NCBI GenBank assembly: GCA_050949725.1
Contig: JBMNGH010000011.1
Location: forward strand, 124,001 to 188,000
DNA length: 64,000 nt
From: JBMNGH01 sp050949725
GTDB taxonomy: Bacteria > Bacillota > Thermosediminibacteria > Thermosediminibacterales > Tepidanaerobacteraceae
Reading direction: 5' to 3'
Below, in pieces: positions 42,598 through 50,798 of the stretch. Position 1 is the first letter of the stretch. Each line of letters begins with the position of its first letter. The notes below the pieces were generated by a model that searched no databases, was not told the DNA's origin, and saw only the letters and a program-made list of their open reading frames with translations. The position numbers and the translations under genes are program-made.

Positions 42598-42733
42598 TAG
42601 ACAAAACCCAGCCTATATAGGCCGGGCCGGTTGCACCACTGACTGAGCACATTCTAAGGTGCCCAAAATTCGAATGTGCCTCATCGTCTCCCGTCAGTAA
42701 ATATACAATACCATAAAACAGGTGACACATCAA
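42598..42733 (-). promoter_or_regulatory. c-di-GMP-II riboswitch with promoter and terminator
   Basis: On the minus strand the promoter is TTGATG-17-TATTGT (42705-42733). The aptamer (about 42621-42700) reads GGGAGACGATGAG, stem GCACATTC/GAATGTGC (42672-42679 and 42647-42654), a loop with TTTTGGGCACCTTA, then CAGTGGTGCAACCGGCC. GCACC (42658-42662) and GGTGC (42633-42637) form the expected pseudoknot. These match the known c-di-GMP-II consensus (GATGA, TTGGGCAC, GUGCAACCG). CCCGGCCT-ATAT-AGGCTGGG and TTTTG (42602-42626) form a terminator that shares CCCG with aptamer helix P1, so ligand binding may turn the operon on. Confidence 0.92.
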
Positions 42734-42863
42734 GTATTTTTTTCAATTGCGTTTATTTATTTTATTTTTAGACAATTATTAGCATTACTTTACAAGAAGC
42801 TTAATATATATCTCATATATCACTTAGTTTGTATAAAAAAGTAATATAGGGAAATTTTTTGCC

Positions 42864-43658
42864 CTATATAAGGTTTCGGTCTTTTGCAAGGCAGAACACC
42901 GCTTCAAGGACTCCCCCTCCAACTGAAAGCGCCTTATCTGAAATGGTAAAACAGTGATCCCTTTCTCCTCTTGGGTCAATATCCGCCATTTTTAGACCCT
43001 TTGTTATGTATATGCTCTCATGTATAAGGCCCCTTATCACACCTGATATAGGTGCCCTCAATTTAACTTCTCCAATACTCCCGATGATGTCATCTGCCTC
43101 AACGTGATCCCCTATCTGTTTTTCAGGTACAAAAGGTCCTTCTGATGTTGCATATATAACCCTTTCTTTTCCATACCCCATGATAATTCCAGGAATTCCC
43201 GAGTTCGGCATAGCACAGCCATCATATATTACCCTTCCCAAATAATGGCCACGCTTTGTCTCGACTACAGCGTGCACGTCCTTACCTGCATAAAATCCTG
43301 GCCCAGCTCCTACTACTATATCGGCCATTTTTATGTGTGTGCCAATATTTTTTTTTGCCATTATAGCATCAATAACTATTTCAGGCCTTAATTTTGGGAT
43401 GCTCTTCCCTTGAGGATCAATTATTATACATGGGTCCTTACATTGGCTTTCGGTAAATTGACTTACGGTATCGATATGCTTAACACACATATCCTCTATT
43501 GTATAACTTCCTTCATAGATCGCTTGAGCTGCAGACACGGTTCTCCTTATTACGAGTGGTTTTTCCACCTCAAGGCAGAGCACCTTAAACCCAACCTTCC
43601 AAAGCCTGTAGATTATACCTGTCGCTAAATCTCCTCCACCCCTGACAATAGCAATCAT
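42864..43658 (-). CDS. yqeB: Selenium-dependent molybdenum hydroxylase system protein, YqeB/EF2563 family
   Basis: This 264-residue protein begins MIAIVRGGGDLATGIIYRLW and has RRTVSAAQAIYEGSYTIED and VGAGPGFYAGKDVHAVVETKRGH in outline, the EF2563/YqeB signature. The family is found in genomes with selenium-dependent molybdenum hydroxylases such as xanthine dehydrogenase and is linked to maturation of their cofactor; the exact role is not established. It follows the MoeA-like gene by about 90 bases. Together with the HesB selenoprotein, it suggests that this organism uses selenium in two ways. Confidence 0.9.
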   Translation of the reverse strand: MIAIVRGGGDLATGIIYRLWKVGFKVLCLEVEKPLVIRRTVSAAQAIYEGSYTIEDMCVKHIDTVSQFTESQCKDPCIIIDPQGKSIPKLRPEIVIDAIMAKKNIGTHIKMADIVVGAGPGFYAGKDVHAVVETKRGHYLGRVIYDGCAMPNSGIPGIIMGYGKERVIYATSEGPFVPEKQIGDHVEADDIIGSIGEVKLRAPISGVIRGLIHESIYITKGLKMADIDPRGERDHCFTISDKALSVGGGVLEAVFCLAKDRNLI

Positions 43659-43746
43659 TTTCTAAAAACCTCCTAAAAATAAAACTCGTGTAAGTTTTTT
43701 TTAATCATTCTTTTTAATTTTTTTACAAAACATCCTCAAAGGTATA

Positions 43747-44766
43747 CTATCTGCAGAAATAACAATTTGGATATCGGCATTTTTCGCAATTTGAGCAAAA
43801 CCCACCTTCACCCATTTTTATAAAATCACCTTTGGTCATTTTCCGGCCTGCAAAAATCTTCGGCAGTGTCACGTCAAGTATTGTTGTGCCGTAATACATG
43901 GCACATCCCGGGATGCCCAGCAGTACCGTTTTATCTAGATATGCCATCATAAACATATTTCCCGGCTGAACAGGGACACCGTATGTAACTACATCTGCCC
44001 CGGTGCGCTTGATGGCGCCGGGTGTTAAATCATCTGGATCTACAGACATGCCGCCTGTCATCATTACTATATCTGCTCCCTTTTTAATAAATTCGTGAAT
44101 GCTGTCCTTTATCTTATCAATATCATCAGGACAAAATACCTGACCGAGTACATCAGCGCCAAAATACGCCAACTTTTGCTTCATGATAGGGCCGAATTTA
44201 TCTTTTATCCTACCCTTATACACCTCATTTCCAGTCGTTATTATTCCTGCCCTCAGTTTTTTATAAGGGGTCACACTGAACGCCGGCCCGTTCTCTCTGC
44301 ATATTTTTTCAACTTCCATTATATTTTCTTCTTGTATTACAAGTGGTATCACCCTTACACCAGCTAACTTCTGCCCTTTTTCTACGGTAAAATTATTCGG
44401 TATTGTTGCAACCGAGATCATGTCCACACCGTTGATTTTATACAAAAGTTCACTCTTTACCTCAAATAGTCCTCTTGTTTTAGAACGAAAAACCGATTTG
44501 CCCTCATTAGGCTCGTCATATTCCATATTTTCTCCCATAATTGCATGTGCAAGCCTGAGAGCAGCCTCTTCCTCATGAATACCTCCGGAAGCATTATCCC
44601 AAACGTAAATGTGTTCTTTGCCCAATTTTAGTAACTCGGGTATATCTTCTTTTGTTATTATATGACCTTTTTTAAACGCCCTGCCCTTAAACTCCCCTGG
44701 TACTATCTTGGTTATATCGTGACACAGAACCATTCCCAAGGCCTCTTCAACCTTAATCTTTTTCAT
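43747..44766 (-). CDS. MoeA-like molybdopterin-binding protein
   Basis: This 339-residue protein has a MoeA/MogA-type molybdopterin-binding domain in its second half: LRAGIITTGNEVYKGRIKD, then ADIVMMTGGMSVDPDDLTP and LLGIPGCAMYYGTTILDV. The N-terminal part lacks the full MoeA layout. The C-terminus ends in a Cys-rich motif (CSNCEKCRYPNCYFC) that could bind a metal or Fe-S cluster. The ATG at 44766 is preceded by GGAGGG. The family accompanies YqeB and molybdenum hydroxylases, so a role in handling the molybdenum cofactor is likely. Confidence 0.85.
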   Translation of the reverse strand: MKKIKVEEALGMVLCHDITKIVPGEFKGRAFKKGHIITKEDIPELLKLGKEHIYVWDNASGGIHEEEAALRLAHAIMGENMEYDEPNEGKSVFRSKTRGLFEVKSELLYKINGVDMISVATIPNNFTVEKGQKLAGVRVIPLVIQEENIMEVEKICRENGPAFSVTPYKKLRAGIITTGNEVYKGRIKDKFGPIMKQKLAYFGADVLGQVFCPDDIDKIKDSIHEFIKKGADIVMMTGGMSVDPDDLTPGAIKRTGADVVTYGVPVQPGNMFMMAYLDKTVLLGIPGCAMYYGTTILDVTLPKIFAGRKMTKGDFIKMGEGGFCSNCEKCRYPNCYFCR

Positions 44767-44911
44767 AGTAACCCTCCAATTAATAAGTTTGTAAAGCTGC
44801 CGCGTCGTTATACTGATTAAAATATAACGTATGTAAAAAAATATGATAAGGTTCTTAAACAATATAAAGCATAAGGTTTTTGACAATGTTTGTGTAAATA
44901 AATTTTCCTGT

Positions 44912-45238
44912 TCAGCCAAAAACGTCTTCAAAAATCGCATTTAATGCTTTATCTGCTCTTTCGCGAAAATTTTCGTATCTTTTCATTAAAAGCTTTGCTT
45001 CCCTGGTGAGTTCTGACCCTCCCCCACTCTCACCTCCGATCTTTTTCGTGAGTAGTTTAAATCCGAGGCGTTTTTCAAGGCTTTTGAAAAGGTTCCACGC
45101 CTGAGAATAAGACATGTTGATCTCGGCTGCAGCACTCCTTAAAGACCCGGTCCTTTCTATTCGTCTCAATAAGTCGAGCGGACCATCTCCAAATACCTTT
45201 CCGTCCTTGTCTAGCCATAGTTTATATTTAAACTTCAC
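44912..45238 (-). CDS. ModE N-terminal-type winged HTH regulator
   Basis: This 108-residue protein is a lone LysR/ModE-type winged helix: LDLLRRIERTGSLRSAAAEI and MSYSQAWNLFKSLEKRLGF, followed by KKIGGESGGGSELTREAKLL. It lacks the molbindin (TOBE) domains of full ModE, so it would not bind molybdate itself. I use the GTG at 45238, 6 bases after AGAGGTG, rather than an upstream in-frame TTG. It lies just ahead of the molybdopterin genes, suggesting it regulates them. Confidence 0.83.
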   Translation of the reverse strand: MKFKYKLWLDKDGKVFGDGPLDLLRRIERTGSLRSAAAEINMSYSQAWNLFKSLEKRLGFKLLTKKIGGESGGGSELTREAKLLMKRYENFRERADKALNAIFEDVFG

Positions 45239-45297
45239 TTTTTGCACCTCTTGCTCAAAGTTATTCGACGGCCGACACAAAAAATCCTTTAGTAAAC

Positions 45298-46188
45298 CTA
45301 AAAATGTTTTTCGGTCTTTTTTTCCTCAAGGAGCATTTTATAGGCACAATTCCTTGATATGCCTAATTCCTCTGCAGCCTTTCTCAGTGCATTTTTTCTT
45401 GATATTCCAGATAGTTCGTATTTTTTTAGGCTGATACGAAGCTTTTGTTTGATGTCGTTATTCTCCCGGCTGTTATGCTCTGGAATTCCAGCATTGCTTT
45501 CACCACCGCTGTGCCCTTCTACAACTAGCACTAGTTCACCCTTTGGCTTCGACCTTTTAAAGATTTCTAATACCTGACTTACCGTTGCGCGCAAAAACTG
45601 TTCATGAATTTTGCTGATCTCGCGTGCAACGGCTATTCTTCTGTCTCCTAAAATATCTTTCATATCTTCAAGGGATTTTAAAATTCTATGGGGCGTTTCG
45701 TATAAAACCAGTGTTCGGAGTTCATATTTTAGTTGGGTAAGCTTCTTTCGCCTATCGCTGTTTTTTTTTGGCAAAAAACCTTCAAATACAAATCGACTAC
45801 AATCAAGTCCTGATGCAACAAGTGCACTTATCGAGGCTGTGGCTCCCGGTAGTGGTACAACTTTGATGCCTTGCGAAATGGCATCCTTTATGAGGGCCTC
45901 CCCAGGATCGGAGATTCCCGGCATGCCCGCATCGCTGACAAGCGCGATGTCTTTGCCTTGAAGAAGCAACCTGATCAGCTCATGCCCCTTGCTGATTTTG
46001 TTATGCTCATGATAACTTGTGAGCTGAGTTTTTATATCGTAATGGTTCAGCAGTTTCAAGGTTACGCGCGTGTCTTCGGCTGCTATGTAATCCACCTGTT
46101 TTAACACTTTTAATGCCCTGAGTGTAATATCTTCAAGGTTTCCGATGGGGGTCGGGCAGATGTACAATGTGCCTTCATCATCGCTCAC
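45298..46188 (-). CDS. rsmI: 16S rRNA (cytidine1402-2'-O)-methyltransferase
   Basis: This 296-residue tetrapyrrole-methylase-fold enzyme has LYICPTPIGNLEDITLRALKVL in outline, AAEDTRVTLKLL, LVSDAGMPGISDPG, and VVPLPGATASISALVASG. It 2'-O-methylates C1402 in 16S rRNA. The GTG at 46188 is chosen since GGAGGT lies 7 bases upstream and the protein then starts SDDEGTLYICPTP; a TTG 12 codons earlier would overlap trmN6. The C-terminus has a helix-turn-helix-like end (LRKAAEELGISRNCAYKML). Confidence 0.95.
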   Translation of the reverse strand: MSDDEGTLYICPTPIGNLEDITLRALKVLKQVDYIAAEDTRVTLKLLNHYDIKTQLTSYHEHNKISKGHELIRLLLQGKDIALVSDAGMPGISDPGEALIKDAISQGIKVVPLPGATASISALVASGLDCSRFVFEGFLPKKNSDRRKKLTQLKYELRTLVLYETPHRILKSLEDMKDILGDRRIAVAREISKIHEQFLRATVSQVLEIFKRSKPKGELVLVVEGHSGGESNAGIPEHNSRENNDIKQKLRISLKKYELSGISRKNALRKAAEELGISRNCAYKMLLEEKKTEKHF

Positions 46189-46220
46189 TTTGTCTACCTC
46201 CGGTGTCATTTCGGTGTTGG

Positions 46221-46967
46221 TCAAACAGTTTCAAAATACATTTTTGTCACTTCTTCAGTATAGTTCCCAAAGGAGTCATATAAGACAAGTGTAGGGGATA
46301 TTTTTAAACCAGGGCTTCCCCGTTTTTTTGCCATAACCAGGAATAGCTTCGGCGGCTTTGTGAGGTTTGACTGTATAAATCGGATTATCTTTGGCTCAAG
46401 ATGGTATTCCCTTAACGAGCATATGGCATCCACTAGTCGCACGGTCCTGTACACCATAAAAAATCTGCCTCCGAAGCATAAAAGGGACGCAGCGGCTTGA
46501 ACAACATCTGTAAGGGTTGTGCCTATTTCATGTCTTGCAAAGGCCATTTCGACATTCGGGCTTACCTTTCCCTCATCCGCTTTCATGTATGGAGGGTTTG
46601 TGACAACTGTTGTAAAGCTTTCTCTTCCTAATATCTGTGGGGCATTTTTAATATCTCCACACACAATATTAATTCTGTGATCTAGGTTGTTGAGAGCAAC
46701 ACTCCTCTTGGCCCTGTCCGCTATGCTTTCGACTATCTCTATCCCCACAATCCTCGAAGCAGAAGTCTTGGCAGATAGGAGTAAAGGTATAACCCCGCTC
46801 CCGGTCCCAAGGTCTACTACGGTATCTCTGGGCCCTGCCTTTACGAAATTTGCAAGGACAACAGCATCGATGGCAAATCGGTACGAGCTTTTATGTTGAA
46901 TTATCCGGAGGCCCTGGCACATCAGGTCCTCCACGGATTCCCCGGGATATAAAGGTGTTTCTACCAT
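46221..46967 (-). CDS. trmN6: tRNA1(Val) (adenine37-N6)-methyltransferase
   Basis: This 248-residue SAM-dependent methyltransferase has VVDLGTGSGVIPLLLSAKT (SAM loop, from about residue 49) and the N6-adenine motif VVTNPPYMK (about 120-128). It corresponds to YabB of Bacillus subtilis. It is directly upstream of rsmI, as in Bacillus. GAGG lies 10 bases before the ATG. Its upstream region contains the repeated motif described at 47004-47283. Confidence 0.9.
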   Translation of the reverse strand: MVETPLYPGESVEDLMCQGLRIIQHKSSYRFAIDAVVLANFVKAGPRDTVVDLGTGSGVIPLLLSAKTSASRIVGIEIVESIADRAKRSVALNNLDHRINIVCGDIKNAPQILGRESFTTVVTNPPYMKADEGKVSPNVEMAFARHEIGTTLTDVVQAAASLLCFGGRFFMVYRTVRLVDAICSLREYHLEPKIIRFIQSNLTKPPKLFLVMAKKRGSPGLKISPTLVLYDSFGNYTEEVTKMYFETV

Positions 46968-47003
46968 AAGCCGTCTGCCTCTTTCATTGACAAGATATAT
47001 GAT

Positions 47004-47283
47004 TTTACAATATATATGACTAATAATACGCTGGCCCTGTGCTTTTTAGTGCAGACTCCTAAGTCTTACACTTACAATACATATGATTAATAATTTATGA
47101 AGAGCCGTTAGATGATGAAAGAAATGTGATTCTTTAATATACAAATTTATAAATAAAACTCAAAACCAATAGAATGGATGGCTTGTGGCCAAACTTTCGT
47201 TTAAATGATTAATAATGAGCTTCAACAAAATCACCTACTACAACTTTACAATTCATTCATTTACAATATACATGAGTAATAAT
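47004..47283. repeat. Repeated 24-base AT-rich motif upstream of trmN6
   Basis: Three copies of a 24-base element, TTACAATATATATGA or close variants plus one base plus TAATAAT, occur at 47004-47027, 47071-47094 and 47260-47283. A half copy (ATGATTAATAAT) ends at 47216. Two intervals between motif ends are 67 bases (47027 to 47094, 47216 to 47283). The 360-base stretch between dapA and trmN6 holds no gene I can support. The copies may be protein-binding sites or a decayed repeat. Confidence 0.65.
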
Positions 47284-47327
47284 GCACGTATCGGTCAAAT
47301 TACCACATATAAGCAAGCAGATTTTAA

Positions 47328-48203
47328 TCAAATGAGCTCCAGTTCCTCAAGGGCGTTTTTGAGCAACTGCTTAGACTTTTCATCGATTCTCCTGAGAGGC
47401 GGCCTGAGACCACCAACTTGAACACCTATCATGTTGAGGGCTTCCTTGACAGGAATTGGGTTTGAAACGACAAACAATGCCTTGAATAGATTGAAAAGAT
47501 TCAAATGAATCTGCATCGATTTTTGGACATCTCCACAGTTAAAACTGTTTATCATCTGTTTCATTTGATTCCCCACAATATGTGACGCAACACTGACTAC
47601 ACCTTTTCCTCCGACCGCAAGCATGGGCAGTGTAAGGCTGTCATCCCCGCTATAAATTTCTAAATTATGTGCAAGCAACTTCGTCTTACTAGTCTTGTCA
47701 AGGCTGCCTGCTGCGTCTTTTACCGCAAAAATGTTTTTCACCTCAGATAGCCTTAAAAGGGTTTCGGAATCAATGGATACACTCGTTCTCCCTGGAACAT
47801 CATATAACATTACCGGTATGTCTACCCTTTCTGCTATCATCTTGAAGTGATCATAAAGCCCTTGTTGTGTAGGTTTATTGTAATATGGTGCCACCAAAAG
47901 AAGACCGTCTACCCCTACTTCCTGGGCTTTTACAGAGAGCTCAATGCTGTGATATGTTGAATTTGACCCGGTCCCTGCCATAACCTTTGCCCGGCCATCT
48001 GCGATTTTAATGGCAGCTTTATAAAGTTCAATCTTTTCTTCATCGGACAGTGTGGGGGACTCACCTGTTGTCCCAGTAACCAAGAGGGTATCGGTGCCAT
48101 TTTTTATAAGATGTTCGATGAGTTTTTCCAATGCTGAAAAATCGATTTTTAAATTTTTATCAAAAGGGGTTACCATTGCGGTAATGATCTTTCCAAAATT
48201 CAT
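47328..48203 (-). CDS. dapA: 4-hydroxy-tetrahydrodipicolinate synthase
   Basis: This 291-residue aldolase condenses pyruvate and aspartate semialdehyde in the lysine/diaminopimelate pathway. It has LLVTGTTGESPTLSDEEK, the catalytic Tyr in PVMLYDVPGRTSV, and the Schiff-base Lys in FAVKDAAGSLDK. In a spore former it also supplies dipicolinate. GGAGGAAG precedes the ATG. Its presence between yaaT and trmN6 is an insertion relative to Bacillus. No lysine riboswitch is visible in the short upstream gap. Confidence 0.95.
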   Translation of the reverse strand: MNFGKIITAMVTPFDKNLKIDFSALEKLIEHLIKNGTDTLLVTGTTGESPTLSDEEKIELYKAAIKIADGRAKVMAGTGSNSTYHSIELSVKAQEVGVDGLLLVAPYYNKPTQQGLYDHFKMIAERVDIPVMLYDVPGRTSVSIDSETLLRLSEVKNIFAVKDAAGSLDKTSKTKLLAHNLEIYSGDDSLTLPMLAVGGKGVVSVASHIVGNQMKQMINSFNCGDVQKSMQIHLNLFNLFKALFVVSNPIPVKEALNMIGVQVGGLRPPLRRIDEKSKQLLKNALEELELI

Positions 48204-48255
48204 TCTAACTTCCTCCTCGAATAATGGTGATGAGATTTTGTTGTATAATTATACC

Positions 48256-48290
48256 ACAAAAATGGGTTAATGTAATCTGCATTAACCCAT
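48256..48290 (-). terminator. Terminator of the zinc metallopeptidase gene
   Basis: On the minus strand ATGGGTTAATG, loop CAGATTA, CATTAACCCAT (48262-48290) is followed by TTTTTGTGG, between the peptidase stop and dapA. Confidence 0.8.
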
Positions 48291-48313
48291 TTATCAAGTC
48301 AGAACAAAATATA

Positions 48314-49012
48314 TTAGCTCCTGTTCCTTGACGTACCCGCCAGTGCCAAAAGCCGTAAAAGCTGCATTATCGCCATAAATGTTGCTGCAACGTATGTCAG
48401 CGCCGCGGCGCTGAGTACCTTCCTGACCGGCCCCGCCTCATCCCTGTCTATCAATTGATAGCTTTCCAATGCGGCAATTGCTCTGCTGCTCGCATTAAAC
48501 TCTACAGGCAATGTTATGAGCTGAAACAGCACAGCAGCGGTAAAAAGAAGTATTCCGAGAATCATGAGAAAGTCTGCCCTGAAAAGAAGGCCAATAAAAA
48601 ACATCGGAAATGCCATCTGTGAACCAAATCCTGCAACTGGCACTATAGTATTTCTAATCGCAAGAGGAACGTACCCCTCATCGTGTTGAATTGCATGGCC
48701 ACATTCATGTGCTGCAACGCCTAATGATGCAAGTGACCTGCCATAGTATACATCTGAAGATAGTTTTAAAACCTTCCTCCTGGGGTCATAAAAATCAGAC
48801 AGCCTGCCCCTCTGGACCTCAACTGAAACGTCATTTATGCCCTTAGCCCTCAGCAGCTTACGGGCGGCATCTGCACCGGTTACGCCGCTTCGCGAAGGGA
48901 CCCTGAGATATTTTTCAAAGGTAGAGCTGACTTTTGCCTGGGCGTAAAAAGCGAGTATGAGCGCAGGAATTAGAAAAATTATCGTAGAATCCCAGTAGAA
49001 TGGAAAAAACAC
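48314..49012 (-). CDS. Membrane zinc metallopeptidase, YugP family
   Basis: This 232-residue membrane protease has an N-terminal span (TIIFLIPALILAFYAQA), the zinc motif H102-E103-x-x-H106 in GVAAHECGHAIQHD, and two or three spans at about 118-168 and 205-225. It matches the YugP/neutral zinc metallopeptidase family. Substrates are not known; a role in membrane-protein turnover is inferred. The start is GTG with GGGGAG 7 bases upstream. It lies between yaaT and dapA with its own terminator. Confidence 0.9.
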   Translation of the reverse strand: MFFPFYWDSTIIFLIPALILAFYAQAKVSSTFEKYLRVPSRSGVTGADAARKLLRAKGINDVSVEVQRGRLSDFYDPRRKVLKLSSDVYYGRSLASLGVAAHECGHAIQHDEGYVPLAIRNTIVPVAGFGSQMAFPMFFIGLLFRADFLMILGILLFTAAVLFQLITLPVEFNASSRAIAALESYQLIDRDEAGPVRKVLSAAALTYVAATFMAIMQLLRLLALAGTSRNRS

Positions 49013-49147
49013 ACAATCACTCCCCTCTGACAGAAATTCTTGAATTCCGTAATATACACAAATTATTATTATTATTGATATTAGTTGACTTGTATAATAC
49101 TATACTAATTTTCAAGTAGAGTATATATACCGAACATAAAGGACTAA

Positions 49148-49954
49148 TCAGGAATCGGCTTCTGCAACCTCCTCTACAGGGAATTCCAACACATCGTTAT
49201 TCTCAAGCATTTGTACCTTTACTATCCCCTTGGGTTTGAATATGCCCACTACTACCCCTTCCCCACCTGGTGTTACTACACTGTCACCTATATCGGGGTA
49301 ATTTTCATTAGAATCCTCATAAGATTCGCTTTCAAACCTGAGACAGCACATAAGCCTGCCACATAAGCCCGATATTTTTACTGGATTTAATGATAAATTC
49401 TGCTGTTTGGCCATCTTTATAGAAACGGGATCAAAATCCCCCAAAAAAATATTGCAGCATGTAACCCTACCGCATGGCCCTATTCCCCCCAGCAGTTTTG
49501 CCTCATCTCTGACACCGATCTGTCTCAGCTCTATTCGCGTTCGGAAAATAGATGCCAGATCTTTTACCAGCTCTCTGAAATCCACCCTTCCATCAGCAGT
49601 AAAGTAAAAGATCAGTTTGCTGTTATCAAAGGTGTATTCCACATCTACCAGTTTCATATCCAACCCGTGCTTTTCAATTTTTTCAAGGGCTATTGCCTCG
49701 GCTTCTTTAGCCCTTTCCACATTTTGCTCAACATGTGCTTCATCTTCCGGGGTTGCTTTACGGATCACATCTTTTAGCGGGGCTATGATGTCCTGCTCAC
49801 TTACATCCTTGGGGCCTATAACGACCTCCCCATGCTCTATGCCCCTGCTTGTTTCAACTATAACCTTTTGGCCAATCGAAAGTTCGAGAGAACCGGGATT
49901 AAAGTAATAAACCTTTCCCGCCTTTTTAAAACGTACACCTACTACCGTGACTAT
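49148..49954 (-). CDS. yaaT: PSP1-domain protein YaaT, apparent ATA start
   Basis: The reading frame continues upstream of any ATG, GTG or TTG with perfect family sequence (VTVVGVRFKKAGKVYYFNPG) to a stop, and the only codon placed like the usual initiator Met is ATA at 49952-49954, 9 bases after GGAGG. This gives 268 residues, the normal YaaT size. The core has GIGPCGRVTCCNIFLGDFDP and SGLCGRLMCCLRFESE, with conserved Cys pairs that bind Fe-S in the YaaT/YlbF/YmcA complex. That complex affects RNase Y activity and Spo0A phosphorylation in Bacillus. An internal ATG at 49768 would remove about 60 conserved residues. Confidence 0.85.
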   Translation of the reverse strand: MVTVVGVRFKKAGKVYYFNPGSLELSIGQKVIVETSRGIEHGEVVIGPKDVSEQDIIAPLKDVIRKATPEDEAHVEQNVERAKEAEAIALEKIEKHGLDMKLVDVEYTFDNSKLIFYFTADGRVDFRELVKDLASIFRTRIELRQIGVRDEAKLLGGIGPCGRVTCCNIFLGDFDPVSIKMAKQQNLSLNPVKISGLCGRLMCCLRFESESYEDSNENYPDIGDSVVTPGGEGVVVGIFKPKGIVKVQMLENNDVLEFPVEEVAEADS

Positions 49955-49955
49955 G

Positions 49956-50789
49956 TTACATCACCTCCATCAACCCTAAAAGCAGGTTGTGCCATATCAG
50001 GTTGACGTTTCCCCTGCCCTTTGCGGCTTTTATCTGAGAGATAGTAATCTGAATTGCATAAATTATACCGGCAAGATCCACAACTGCTGCAATGGAATTT
50101 ATTTCATCAATCTGTCTGTTGTTTACAATATCGATCTTGCTTTTAGTTTTTACAACCATTACATCTCTATACAGTGATAAAATAAATTCCAATATTTCTT
50201 CTGCATTTTTATCGGTGTCTTCAATAACGGACACAGCTTTGTAAACATCAAGTTTTTCACAGGAAATGCTTTTTAAGATTCCTGCCAATTTTTTTCTGAC
50301 CTCTGGTTCTAATTGATGCTCAAAGCCCCCAGAACTTACGAAATCATATACCTGACAGCGAGACACAACTGTTGGTAAAAGGTGTTCGGTATTATCCGCC
50401 AATAGTATAGCTATACTGTTCGTAATGGGCTCTTCAAGTGTTTTGAGCAGGGCATTTTGGGCCTGCAGGGTCATTTTTTGAGATAAGTGAAATATACAAA
50501 CCCTGTAAATTGCCTCAGTGGGTCGCTTGGAAAAACTTGCAATGACATTTCTTACCTGCTCTATCTTTATTGATGCGCCATCCGGGAATATTTCAAAAAC
50601 ATCTGGGTTTGTCTTGTTTAAAATCTTCCTGCATGAATTGCAATAACCGCATGGAGCAAAATCCGTATTTTCACAATTGATTTTTCTCGCAAAAAACAAC
50701 GCCTTTTCAGCCGCAACCTCTTCAGGACCTAAAAAAATATAAGCATGGGAAATGGCCTCTGAAAAGAGTGACTTATCGTTTGAATTCAA
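49956..50789 (-). CDS. holB: DNA polymerase III delta' subunit
   Basis: This 277-residue clamp-loader subunit begins with SHAYIFLGPEEVAAEKALF, where the Walker A lysine is lost, as expected for delta'. It has a zinc-binding Cys cluster CGYCNSCRKI, IEQVRNVIASFSKRP, and the SRC motif LLPTVVSRCQVYDF. The start is TTG after GAGGTGG. The gene lies between yaaR and yaaT in the conserved tmk-darA-yaaR-holB-yaaT string. Its stop codon is one base from the yaaT ATA. Confidence 0.92.
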   Translation of the reverse strand: MNSNDKSLFSEAISHAYIFLGPEEVAAEKALFFARKINCENTDFAPCGYCNSCRKILNKTNPDVFEIFPDGASIKIEQVRNVIASFSKRPTEAIYRVCIFHLSQKMTLQAQNALLKTLEEPITNSIAILLADNTEHLLPTVVSRCQVYDFVSSGGFEHQLEPEVRKKLAGILKSISCEKLDVYKAVSVIEDTDKNAEEILEFILSLYRDVMVVKTKSKIDIVNNRQIDEINSIAAVVDLAGIIYAIQITISQIKAAKGRGNVNLIWHNLLLGLMEVM

Positions 50790-50798
50790 TTTACCACC

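Noticed and set aside
43747..44940. Longer start for the MoeA-like gene
   Set aside because: The 58-residue extension is translated AT-rich spacer overlapping the ModE-like gene; the ATG at 44766 follows GGAGGG.
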